Shown piece by piece: positions 1 to 5,314 of a DNA stretch of 5,314 nt. The translations under genes and the position numbers were made by a program. Below the pieces are notes generated by a model. The model saw nothing but the letters and a program-made list of their open reading frames with translations, was not told the origin of the DNA and ran no database searches. Within the stretch, counting starts at the first letter, position 1, and the number at the start of each line of letters is the position of its first letter. The stretch lies in contig CAJOOL010000244.1 of assembly GCA_905236115.1 (NCBI GenBank), forward strand, positions 1-5,314, in the 5' to 3' direction. The stretch comes from an uncultured Endomicrobiia bacterium. Its GTDB lineage: Bacteria > Elusimicrobiota > Endomicrobiia > Endomicrobiales > Endomicrobiaceae.

Positions 1-7
1 ATATTCG

Positions 8-28
8 GGTCAATACATAGCGTTGACC
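8..28. repeat. Perfect 6-bp inverted repeat (GGTCAA/TTGACC)
   Basis: GGTCAA at 8-13 is matched by its exact reverse complement TTGACC at 23-28, with a 9-nt loop. It could be an RNA hairpin at the end of an upstream transcript or an operator half-site pair. Either arm also resembles a -35 box, but no matching -10 is seen at proper spacing on the + strand. Its short length means chance cannot be excluded. Confidence 0.35.
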
Positions 29-35
29 TAAAAAC

Positions 36-69
36 GAGGCGGACGGAAAAATATTTTCGTTCGTCTCTC
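36..69 (+). terminator. Interrupted hairpin, possible terminator of an upstream gene
   Basis: The arms 36-39/66-69, 42-45/62-65 and 46-50/54-58 can pair in order, giving about 13 base pairs around an ATA loop, with a 2-nt bulge on the left arm and a 3-nt bulge (59-61) on the right. It is followed only by AACTTTT, so the U-tract is poor. It could end a gene whose stop is at 29-31, or be a leader structure. No folding energy was computed. Confidence 0.3.
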
Positions 70-104
70 AACTTTTCAACCCTTCCTCAGGCACTTTCTT
101 CTTC

Positions 105-133
105 TTCAGTTTTTATTCCAAAAATGCTAAAAT
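105..133 (+). promoter_or_regulatory. Possible extended -10 promoter for the gene string
   Basis: TGC-TAAAAT at 125-133 matches an extended -10 (TGnTATAAT, one mismatch in the hexamer). At 17-bp spacing the -35 position (105-110, TTCAGT) is poor, as is tolerated with an extended -10. Transcription would start near 140, leaving a leader of about 35 nt before the ATG at 176. AT-rich DNA produces such matches often, so this is tentative. Confidence 0.3.
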
Positions 134-175
134 ACGGTTTTAAAAATATTTCATAACTGACTAAAAAATAAAAAA

Positions 176-526
176 ATGGAAGAGATAGAAAGTCAAACAG
201 AAAAAGAATTCAAAGACAGAATTCACAAAAAACATATAAATATACAGTTTTGGCATAACACACTGAGTAAATTTAGAATAATAAATAAAGAAACTAAAGA
301 ATTTGATAAATATATTATAAGGTTTACGGTTGAAGAAGAAAAAGTTGGAAAGAATAAGAAAAAAGGAACAAAAGGTACACAAACTTTGCATTCAAGTTTT
401 GTATCAAGAATTTATATAGAAAAAACGAACGACGGAACCGTAACAAGCATCAGCAATCACCTGAGTGAAATGTTTCCGTCTGACAAAATTCTAGCACATT
501 ATTTTGAAATAGTCAAGGACTTTTAA
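176..526 (+). CDS. Unknown 116-aa charged soluble protein
   Basis: I do not recognise this protein. It is 116 residues long, highly charged, and has no signal peptide, membrane segment or Cys. The first 45 residues are Glu/Lys-rich and look helical. A Lys/Gly-rich stretch (about 56-67, VGKNKKKGTKG) resembles an exposed loop. The C-terminal part (about 75-116) alternates beta-like (FVSRIYIEK) and helix-like segments and ends EIVKDF. The alternation suggests a small alpha/beta fold, but that is a guess. ATG 176 is the only Met start after an in-frame TGA at 158-160; it has no clear Shine-Dalgarno sequence. The gene lies on the same strand as nadK and ends 14 nt before it, which supports a real gene at the head of the operon. 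Function cannot be inferred; a lineage-specific orphan is possible. Confidence 0.65.
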   Translation: MEEIESQTEKEFKDRIHKKHINIQFWHNTLSKFRIINKETKEFDKYIIRFTVEEEKVGKNKKKGTKGTQTLHSSFVSRIYIEKTNDGTVTSISNHLSEMFPSDKILAHYFEIVKDF

Positions 527-528
527 AA

Positions 529-534
529 AAAGGA
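529..534 (+). promoter_or_regulatory. Ribosome binding site of nadK
   Basis: AAAGGA lies 6 nt before the ATG at 541 and supports that start. It sits in the 14-nt gap after the preceding stop codon. Confidence 0.6.
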
Positions 535-540
535 TAAAAA

Positions 541-1362
541 ATGCCGTATACCGTCGGAATATCATATAATCATTTGAAAGAAAATGCCAAAGATTATTGC
601 AGCGAAATTTCAAAATGGCTGAAAAATAAAAATATCAAAGTTAAAAATATTCCCTATAAACTTAACAAAAATCCCAATGTGGATTTTATCATATCTCTTG
701 GCGGCGACGGAACCATACTGCGTATCAGCAGACTTGTTGCCAAATACTCCGTTCCCATAATGGGTGTAAATTTGGGAACACTCGGTTTTTTGACCGATAC
801 CGATACCAAAGAAGTTTTCGCTTCTTTGGAAGATGTTTTAAATAAAGGCATAAAATATGAAGAAAGGATGATGCTTGATATAGAAATACCGACCAAAAAA
901 GGCATAATAAAAACCACGGCATTGAATGACTGCGTGATACGTTCGGTGTATAACGGAAGACTTACTTCCATAGATGCTTTTATAAACAAAAAATTTTTAT
1001 CAGGCTATAAAGGCGACGGAGTTGTAATATCTACGCCGACAGGCTCTACGGCATATTCTCTTGCACTATCCGGACCGATAATATATCCTACCTTGTCACT
1101 GTTTATTATTTCGCCCATATCGCCGCACACGCTTACCCACAGGCCTATGATATTGGAAAGTGATAATATTTTGGAATTTTCTTCCACCGATGGAAGCAGA
1201 AAGTCCGATTTAATCGTTTCCGTTGACGGACAGGAAAGTTATATACTGGATAAAAATAAGAAAGTTAAAATAAAGATGTCTTTAAAAAAGGCCAAACTTA
1301 TAAGAGATAAAAATTATTCTTATTTTGATACGCTTAAAACAAAATTGAAATGGGGTGTTTAA
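541..1362 (+). CDS. nadK: NAD kinase
   Basis: ATP (or polyphosphate)-dependent NAD kinase, which phosphorylates NAD+ to NADP+ in the cytoplasm and so sets the NADPH pool for biosynthesis and redox defence. At 273 aa it has the usual bacterial length. Visible motifs: the GGDGT signature at 54-58 with catalytic Asp56; GVNLGTLGFL at 75-84; the RMMLDIEI strand at 109-116; the NAD-contacting Asn-Asp pair at 129-130 (many homologues have Asn-Glu); GDG at 158-160 followed by the hallmark STPTGSTAYSLALSGPI (164-180); PISPHTLTHRPMIL at 192-205; and VSVDGQ at 226-231. The C-terminus is Lys-rich. The ATG start has a good Shine-Dalgarno sequence. The stop codon directly abuts the recN GTG start, so the two are surely co-transcribed; nadK-recN adjacency is common in bacteria. 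Nothing suggests truncation. The older symbol is ppnK. Confidence 0.97.
   Translation: MPYTVGISYNHLKENAKDYCSEISKWLKNKNIKVKNIPYKLNKNPNVDFIISLGGDGTILRISRLVAKYSVPIMGVNLGTLGFLTDTDTKEVFASLEDVLNKGIKYEERMMLDIEIPTKKGIIKTTALNDCVIRSVYNGRLTSIDAFINKKFLSGYKGDGVVISTPTGSTAYSLALSGPIIYPTLSLFIISPISPHTLTHRPMILESDNILEFSSTDGSRKSDLIVSVDGQESYILDKNKKVKIKMSLKKAKLIRDKNYSYFDTLKTKLKWGV
1352..1357 (+). promoter_or_regulatory. Ribosome binding site supporting the recN GTG start
   Basis: GGGGTG, inside the last codons of nadK, lies about 5-7 nt before the GTG at 1363. It resembles the GGAGGTG consensus and, with the N-terminal family match ([14 protein letters not shown]), fixes GTG 1363 as the start. Confidence 0.6.
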
Positions 1363-3030
1363 GTGATAACGAATTTAACAATAAAAAATTATGCTTTGAT
1401 TGAAAATGTCAATATAAATTTTAATAAAGGTCTTACCGTTATTACCGGTGAAACGGGTGCAGGTAAATCCATTATTATGGACTCCATAGATTTGCTTCTC
1501 GGGGCAAGGGCAAGCACCGGCATCATAAGAATGGGGACCAACAGTTGTACCATTGTCGGAGAGTTTGATATTTCCAAAAATAAAAATGTTAAAAATATTC
1601 TTTCGGATTTATCCGTTGAAGTCGGTTCGGAAATTATCGTCAGACGTCAGATAGATATTTCCGGTAAAAGCAAAGCGTATATAAATGATATTCCCGTAAC
1701 CGTAAACACATTGACAAATATAGGTAAATATCTGGTGGATTTTTATGCCCAGCATAAAAGCAATATGCTTTTTGAACGTAATTATCAAAGACATATTATT
1801 GATGAAATTGCCGATAATAAAAATCTTTTGGAAGATTTATTTCAAAAATTTACCGAACTTGAAAAATTAAGAAAACAAAAAGAAGAAATTGAAAAAGCCG
1901 ATGCCGACAGAGAACGTCTGACGGATTTGTATAAGTATCAGATAAAGGAAATAACCGAAGCCGGTTTAAGTACCGAAGAAGAAAAAAATATAGAACAGGA
2001 ACTGCCGAAGCTGAAAAATGCCGAGAAGATAAAAAATGTAACATCGGAAATAATACTGCTGATTTCAAAAAAAGAAAATTCTGTTCTTGACGAGTTATCA
2101 TTAATAAATAAGCAGATTGAACAGCTGGAAAAATACGGAATAAATGTTGAAAATATTTTCAAAAATTTAAGTGTTTCTCTTTCTGCTGCTGAAGATGTTT
2201 ATGCTGAAATTGAAAATTTGTCAAACGGTATAGACGTTGCTCCGGAAGCTCTTGATAATATGCTGAACCGTCAGCAGATTATAAAAAAATTAAAATCAAA
2301 ATACGGTGCAACTATACAGGATATTCTTAATTATTTAAACGAGCTTGAAACGAAATTAAAAACTTTGGAAAATTATGAATATAATATTGAATGTATTCAA
2401 AAACAGATTGATAAAGTATTGAAAGAAGTGACTGATTTATGCGGAAAAATTTCCGAAAAAAGAAAAAAATTTGCCGAAATTATTTCCGCTAAAGTTACCT
2501 CGGAGCTTGAAGATTTGAATTTGAAGAATGCTCAATTTGAAATATCTTTTGAAAAAGGTGAAATAACTTCGTACGGTTTTGATAAAATACAATTTATGTT
2601 CAGTGCCAACAGAGGAGAAAAAATTTATCCTTTGTCGCTTGTTGCATCCGGCGGTGAAATTTCCCGTGTTATGCTGGCTTTATCTGCGGCAATTTCCGAG
2701 CATTATAACGTGGATACGATAATTTTTGACGAAATAGATACCGGAACCAGCGGCAGGACCGGAGATAAAATAGGGAAAAAGTTAAAAAAATTGTCCGTGA
2801 AAAGACAGATAATTTCAATATCGCATTTGGCACAAATTGCTGCAAGTGCAGATAACCATATAAAAATTTATAAACAATCCGAAAACGGAAGAAACGTAAC
2901 CGGTGCAAAAATTTTAAATGATAAAGAAAGAATAGAAGAAATAGCCAAAATAATTTCCGGCGAAAGAGTTACGGAGTTTGCTCTAAAGCATGCACAAGAG
3001 ATGATAAAAATTGGTGAAAAGGCAAACTGA
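1363..3030 (+). CDS. recN: DNA repair protein RecN
   Basis: SMC-like ABC ATPase that acts early in recombinational repair of double-strand breaks, binding DNA ends and promoting RecA loading and cohesion on the nucleoid. At 555 aa it is full length (E. coli RecN is about 553). The N-terminal ATPase half has the family opening [12 protein letters not shown] and the Walker A motif GETGAGKS at 29-36. The middle (about 155-375) is Glu/Lys-rich and heptad-like, as expected for the coiled coil; it includes the family segment KKLKSKYG (308-315). The C-terminal half has the ABC signature [14 protein letters not shown] (428-441), Walker [10 protein letters not shown] with Asp456/Glu457, and the switch-His motif [11 protein letters not shown] (487-497). 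The Q-loop segment reads YAQHKSNML (128-136), where most RecN proteins have GQHEHQ-like residues; the Gln-His is kept. Start is GTG, immediately after the nadK stop. SOS control is common for recN, but no own promoter is evident here. Confidence 0.98.
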   Translation: MITNLTIKNYALIENVNINFNKGLTVITGETGAGKSIIMDSIDLLLGARASTGIIRMGTNSCTIVGEFDISKNKNVKNILSDLSVEVGSEIIVRRQIDISGKSKAYINDIPVTVNTLTNIGKYLVDFYAQHKSNMLFERNYQRHIIDEIADNKNLLEDLFQKFTELEKLRKQKEEIEKADADRERLTDLYKYQIKEITEAGLSTEEEKNIEQELPKLKNAEKIKNVTSEIILLISKKENSVLDELSLINKQIEQLEKYGINVENIFKNLSVSLSAAEDVYAEIENLSNGIDVAPEALDNMLNRQQIIKKLKSKYGATIQDILNYLNELETKLKTLENYEYNIECIQKQIDKVLKEVTDLCGKISEKRKKFAEIISAKVTSELEDLNLKNAQFEISFEKGEITSYGFDKIQFMFSANRGEKIYPLSLVASGGEISRVMLALSAAISEHYNVDTIIFDEIDTGTSGRTGDKIGKKLKKLSVKRQIISISHLAQIAASADNHIKIYKQSENGRNVTGAKILNDKERIEEIAKIISGERVTEFALKHAQEMIKIGEKAN

Positions 3031-3085
3031 TAAAAACCGGGGAAAAAGGGCTGTACGTTTTGAAAGAAAACAGTCGGGAGAAAAA
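3031..3085 (+). other. 55-nt recN-nfo spacer
   Basis: This is the largest gap inside the gene string. It contains purine-rich runs, a weak 5-bp hairpin (GTTTT 3057-3061 with AAAAC 3067-3071) and the nfo Shine-Dalgarno sequence. I see neither a terminator nor a clear promoter. The nfo frame stays open back through the gap into the recN end (ATG at 3011), but that extension is basic, low-complexity and absent from the endonuclease IV family, so it is treated as untranslated. Confidence 0.5.
3076..3080 (+). promoter_or_regulatory. Shine-Dalgarno sequence that fixes the nfo start
   Basis: GGGAG lies 5 nt before the ATG at 3086. The upstream in-frame ATG at 3011 has only a weaker purine stretch (GAAAAGG spans past it) and would add 25 residues that the family lacks. 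Confidence 0.7.
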
Positions 3086-3916
3086 ATGTTTAAGATAGGA
3101 TGTCATTTATCTGCTGCCGAAGGATTTATTCCTATGGCAAAACAGGCAATAGAAATAGGGGCAAATACTTTTCAATTCTTTACCAGAAATCCCAGAGGTT
3201 TTAAAGCTAAAAAAATTGATGAAAATGATGTAAAAGAATTTCTGAAAATTGTTAAAGAAAATAATTTTTATAAAATTCTTGCACATGCACCGTATACGTT
3301 AAATCCCTGCTCTGCCGATAAACAGGTAAGACAGACGGCAAAAGCTCTTTTTGTTGACGATTTAAAAAGAATGGAATATATTCCCGAAAATATGTATAAT
3401 TTCCACCCGGGCAGCCACGTGGGGCAGGGTATGGAAACGGGAATAAAAATAATTGCCGAAACGTTAAACGAAGTTCTGAAAAAAGAACAGACCACTACGG
3501 TTTTACTTGAGACTATGTCGGGCAAAGGCAGCGAAGTGGGCGGGAAATTTGAAGAGTTGAAAAAAATTATTGATTTGGTGGAGCTTAAAGATAAAATCGG
3601 TGTATGTTTGGATACTTGTCATATTTATGACGGCGGTTACGATATAGTCAATGATTTGGACGGCGTCATAAAACTTTTTGACGGTATTGTCGGGCTTGAC
3701 AAACTTAAAGCGGTACATTTAAACGATACCAAAAATCCGTTTTCGTCTCATAAGGACAGACACGAAAAAATCGGCGAAGGGTTTCTCGGTCTTGAAGCTG
3801 TCTGCAGGATAATCAACCATCCGAAACTTAAAGATTTGCCTTTCTTTTTGGAAACGCCCAACGAGATTGACGGATACGCACAGGAAATAAAAATATTAAA
3901 AAAACTTTACAAATAG
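3086..3916 (+). CDS. nfo: Endonuclease IV (AP endonuclease)
   Basis: Trinuclear-zinc AP endonuclease of base-excision repair: it cleaves the backbone 5' of abasic sites and clears blocked 3' ends after oxidative damage. At 276 aa from this start it has the usual length (270-285). The protein opens [13 protein letters not shown], the normal family N-terminus. All nine metal ligands known from the E. coli enzyme can be placed: His67, His107 (NFHPGSH), Glu142 (LLETMSGKG), Asp176 and His179 ([13 protein letters not shown]), His211 (HLND), Asp224 and His226 ([11 protein letters not shown]) and Glu256 (FLETPNE). It should therefore be active. The longer open frame from 3011 overlaps recN by 20 nt and is rejected as the start. 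The stop overlaps the next gene's GTG by one base. Grouping with recN makes this a DNA-repair section of the string. Confidence 0.98.
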   Translation: MFKIGCHLSAAEGFIPMAKQAIEIGANTFQFFTRNPRGFKAKKIDENDVKEFLKIVKENNFYKILAHAPYTLNPCSADKQVRQTAKALFVDDLKRMEYIPENMYNFHPGSHVGQGMETGIKIIAETLNEVLKKEQTTTVLLETMSGKGSEVGGKFEELKKIIDLVELKDKIGVCLDTCHIYDGGYDIVNDLDGVIKLFDGIVGLDKLKAVHLNDTKNPFSSHKDRHEKIGEGFLGLEAVCRIINHPKLKDLPFFLETPNEIDGYAQEIKILKKLYK

Positions 3917-4203
3917 TGAAAATTTATATGAAAAAAATTTTTTATATTGTATTGAAGTACATAATTTACCTTGCAGTATTTTTGTACATACTGCTTAATC
4001 CTGCAGCAAGAAAACTTTTTTCCGGGCAGGTCAGACTGCACGAACTTAAAGCCGATTTTTATAACGCCTGTAAAACCAATGAAGAATTTAAAAAACGGTT
4101 ATATTATTTGGAAACAAAACCGGAATATATGGAAAGAATTGTAAAAGACGAGCTTGAAGTCCTTGCCGAAGATGAAATAGAATACAGGTTTGAAAAAAAA
4201 TGA
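3916..4203 (+). CDS. FtsB/DivIC-type septum formation protein
   Basis: Small bitopic membrane protein resembling the septum formation initiator family (FtsB/DivIC). In known members this forms a coiled-coil complex with FtsL and FtsQ/DivIB in the divisome. At 95 aa it has the expected size. A short basic N-terminus is followed by one hydrophobic segment (about 8-28, IFYIVLKYIIYLAVFLYILL), then a charged helical stretch (about 36-66, GQVRLHELKADF through RLYYLETK) and the typical ending: a Tyr-Met-Glu-Arg-Ile segment, then DELEVLAEDEIEYRF, as in the family's 'YiE.iAR.eLg...gEi.Y.F'. The coiled coil is short and lacks strong heptads, so assignment rests mainly on architecture and the C-terminal motif. 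GTG 3916 overlaps the nfo stop; ATG 3928 (91 aa) is an equally possible start, neither having a good Shine-Dalgarno sequence. It overlaps the next gene by 4 nt (ATGA). Confidence 0.8.
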   Translation: MKIYMKKIFYIVLKYIIYLAVFLYILLNPAARKLFSGQVRLHELKADFYNACKTNEEFKKRLYYLETKPEYMERIVKDELEVLAEDEIEYRFEKK

Positions 4204-5033
4204 AAACAGCGGTTGTAAAAACAATAGTTTTAAAGACGTCGGTTTTGTTTCTGGCGGTTTTATTTTTTACGGTTTATGTTTATGCGGTTTCTTTAATGGA
4301 AAAAAAATTAAAGATAGTTGTTACCACTTCCCATTTTTCCGGTCTTATAACCGAAATTTGTAAAAATAAAGTTGAACTGAAAACATTGATACCGGCTTCT
4401 CTTTGTCCAGAAACTTTTGACATAGATGCCAAAACAATAAAAGAAGTTTCTCAAAGTAATGCGGTTTTGTATCATTACAGGCAAAGCTGGGTAAAAAATT
4501 TAAAATATAAAATAAGTAAATTCGGAATAGTTTACAGAGAAATAAAAATTAAGGGAAATTTTATGGTGCCGGAAATAAATCTTACGGCGGCAAAAGAATT
4601 TACGGATTTGTTTTCGGTCTGGGATGAGAAAAATAAAGATTTTTACGAAAAAAATTTTGTTGATTATAAAAATAAAGTAACGTCGGTATCGGAAAAAATA
4701 TTAAAAGATTTTCAAAAGTTTAACGGAACCAAAATTGTCTGCAACAGACAGATTTCTCCTTTTTTCAAATGGCTCGGTATGGATGTCGCCGCCGAATACG
4801 AAACTTCATCGGATATTTCCGCTGCTGATATGGTGTCTCTTACAAGAAAAATAAAACAGGAAAATATCTGTTATATAGCGGACAATCTTCAGTCCGGAAC
4901 AGATATCGGCAGAATATTATCCGAAGAACTTAAAATAAACCATATTGTTATCAGCAACTTTCCGCTGGCAAATTCTTATATAAATACTTTAAAAAGCAAC
5001 GCTGAAAATATCTTAAATAAAATGCAGGAATAA
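4200..5033 (+). CDS. TroA/ZnuA-like ABC substrate-binding protein, canonical metal ligands missing
   Basis: Exported solute-binding protein resembling the cluster A-I metal-binding family (ZnuA/TroA/PsaA, PF01297), 277 aa. A Sec-type signal is visible: basic start, hydrophobic 13-29 and a likely cleavage after VYA (27-29). There is no lipobox Cys, so it is periplasmic or N-terminally anchored. Family-like landmarks follow in order: LKIVVTTSHFSGLITEI (37-53), the region around 66-100 matching 'DPH.yep...Ad...ynG..lE.W', VPEINLTAAKEF (123-134) matching 'nPHiWLdp.na', the Tyr-rich helix around 146-170, a second-lobe strand KIVCNRQISPFFKWLG (178-193), and SNFPLANSYINTLKSN (252-267). The family ligands appear replaced: His by Glu71 and Glu125, the third ligand by Arg183 or Gln184, and Asp by Asn253. 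No His-rich loop is present. The following ABC ATPase supports a transporter role; the substrate is uncertain. The start overlaps the FtsB-like stop (ATGA). Confidence 0.8.
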   Translation: MKTAVVKTIVLKTSVLFLAVLFFTVYVYAVSLMEKKLKIVVTTSHFSGLITEICKNKVELKTLIPASLCPETFDIDAKTIKEVSQSNAVLYHYRQSWVKNLKYKISKFGIVYREIKIKGNFMVPEINLTAAKEFTDLFSVWDEKNKDFYEKNFVDYKNKVTSVSEKILKDFQKFNGTKIVCNRQISPFFKWLGMDVAAEYETSSDISAADMVSLTRKIKQENICYIADNLQSGTDIGRILSEELKINHIVISNFPLANSYINTLKSNAENILNKMQE

Positions 5034-5043
5034 TCAATCCTGC
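5024..5043 (+). promoter_or_regulatory. Hairpin across the binding-protein stop codon
   Basis: GCAGGA (5024-5029) and TCCTGC (5038-5043) form a perfect 6-bp inverted repeat with an 8-nt loop containing the TAA stop (5031-5033). The following sequence is TTTAAAATATTTATG, so a U-tract of only three bases argues against a strong terminator. Such a stem could protect the upstream mRNA end or lower expression of the ATPase relative to the binding protein; that is inference. Confidence 0.35.
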
Positions 5044-5055
5044 TTTAAAATATTT

Positions 5056-5314
5056 ATGTTCAAAACTTTTATGCAAAAAGCCGTTTTGTTTGAAAATGAA
5101 AATCTTATATCGTTAAACAATACTTTTATATTGAAAAATATAAATTTAGATATTGATACCGGGGATTTTGTCTGTATTACGGGACATAACGGTGCGGGCA
5201 AAACTTCTCTTTTGAAACTTATAAATAATTTAATTTTGCCTACGACCGGAACAGTGAAAGTTTTCGGTAAAAAAATAAATAACGATATTAAAAAAAGTAT
5301 TGGTTATATTCCGC
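5056..5314 (+). CDS. ABC transporter ATP-binding protein, N-terminal part (cut by window end)
   Basis: Start of a cytoplasmic ABC transporter ATPase; 86 codons are visible. It shows the usual opening of an importer subunit (ILKNINLDIDTGDFVCITG), the Walker A motif GHNGAGKTS at 43-51 (numbered from the ATG at 5056), TTGTVKVFGK (74-83 region) and SIGYIP at 81-86, just before the expected Q-loop Gln. The 'IGYIP' form is typical of ZnuC/MntB-like metal importer ATPases but not restricted to them. It lies 22 nt behind the binding-protein gene on the same strand, so it probably powers uptake with that protein; the permease would be expected just beyond the window. ATG 5071 (MQKAVLF) is an alternative start in the same frame; neither has a clear Shine-Dalgarno sequence. 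Signature and Walker B motifs lie outside the window. Confidence 0.93.
   Translation, partial: MFKTFMQKAVLFENENLISLNNTFILKNINLDIDTGDFVCITGHNGAGKTSLLKLINNLILPTTGTVKVFGKKINNDIKKSIGYIP

Larger units (their letters stand above)
1..175. other. Non-coding leader upstream of the gene string
   Basis: I see no convincing gene here. In the + strand, one frame is open from the window edge to a TAA at 154-156, but its codons lack the purine-first bias of the neighbouring genes and its Ser-rich product is unlike theirs. A second frame stops at 29-31 and could be the last codons of an upstream gene. All minus-strand frames are closed. The stretch around 61-118 is strongly pyrimidine-rich, the opposite of the purine-rich coding strands downstream. 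It contains two inverted repeats and a possible promoter, listed separately. Confidence 0.55.

Noticed and set aside
2..31. Short + strand frame ending at TAA 29-31, possibly the last nine codons of an upstream gene
   Set aside because: Too short to judge. It would fit with the hairpin at 36-69 as a terminator, but no family can be recognised from so few residues.
1..156. Open + strand frame from the window edge to TAA 154-156, a possible 3' end of an upstream gene
   Set aside because: Fewer than half of its codons begin with a purine, the product is Ser-rich and unlike the neighbours, and it runs through the two inverted repeats. The pyrimidine-rich composition alone removes stop codons, so openness is weak evidence.
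654..989. Minus-strand 111-codon open frame inside nadK, and similar minus-strand frames inside recN and nfo
   Set aside because: They lie antisense to genes with complete family motifs and have no plausible ribosome sites or recognisable products; they are shadows of the coding strand.
3060..3098. Tiny TTG-initiated frame in the recN-nfo spacer that overlaps the nfo start, a possible leader peptide
   Set aside because: Only about a dozen codons, a weak start, no regulatory codon run and no attenuator hairpin pair.
1..5314. CRISPR array, tRNA, rRNA, insertion sequence or prophage signs
   Set aside because: I found no regularly spaced repeats, no cloverleaf or rRNA-like stretches, no transposase or integrase motifs, and no terminal repeats by eye; the genes are standard chromosomal functions with uniform codon use.

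Overview
This is an AT-rich window of bacterial coding DNA, read entirely from the + strand. It carries a tightly packed gene string: a small unknown protein, NAD kinase (nadK), the SMC-like repair ATPase RecN (recN), endonuclease IV (nfo), a short FtsB/DivIC-type membrane protein, a TroA/ZnuA-like periplasmic substrate-binding protein, and the start of an ABC transporter ATPase cut off by the window end. The extreme A/T bias, the Lys/Asn/Ile-rich proteins and an exported solute-binding protein with a signal peptide but no lipobox suggest a Gram-negative-type, low-GC anaerobe. An Endomicrobium/Elusimicrobiota-like origin would fit, but that is a guess from general flavour and no taxonomic marker is present.

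Layout. Positions 1-175 hold no convincing gene. They contain a perfect 6-bp inverted repeat (8-28), a longer interrupted hairpin (36-69), a pyrimidine-rich stretch and a possible extended -10 promoter (125-133). The unknown 116-aa gene (176-526) and nadK (541-1362) follow. recN (GTG start, 1363) begins directly after the nadK stop. A 55-nt gap separates recN from nfo, whose start is placed at 3086 by a good Shine-Dalgarno sequence and by family N-termini. nfo, the FtsB-like gene and the binding-protein gene overlap by 1 and 4 nt, which indicates translational coupling. A 22-nt spacer, with a small hairpin across the stop codon, leads into the ABC ATPase gene.

Function. nadK makes NADP+ from NAD+. 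RecN and endonuclease IV act in double-strand-break repair and abasic-site repair. The FtsB-like protein belongs to the divisome. The last two genes look like the start of a metal-type (cluster A-I) ABC importer. Co-transcription of these housekeeping functions is inferred from spacing and overlap.

The most unusual point is that the TroA/ZnuA-like protein appears to lack every canonical metal ligand of its family: both 'PH' ligand motifs read 'PE', and the third and fourth ligand positions are also changed. Apart from that, the unknown first gene and the structured leader, I see ordinary housekeeping content and no evidence of a novel defence or mobile system.
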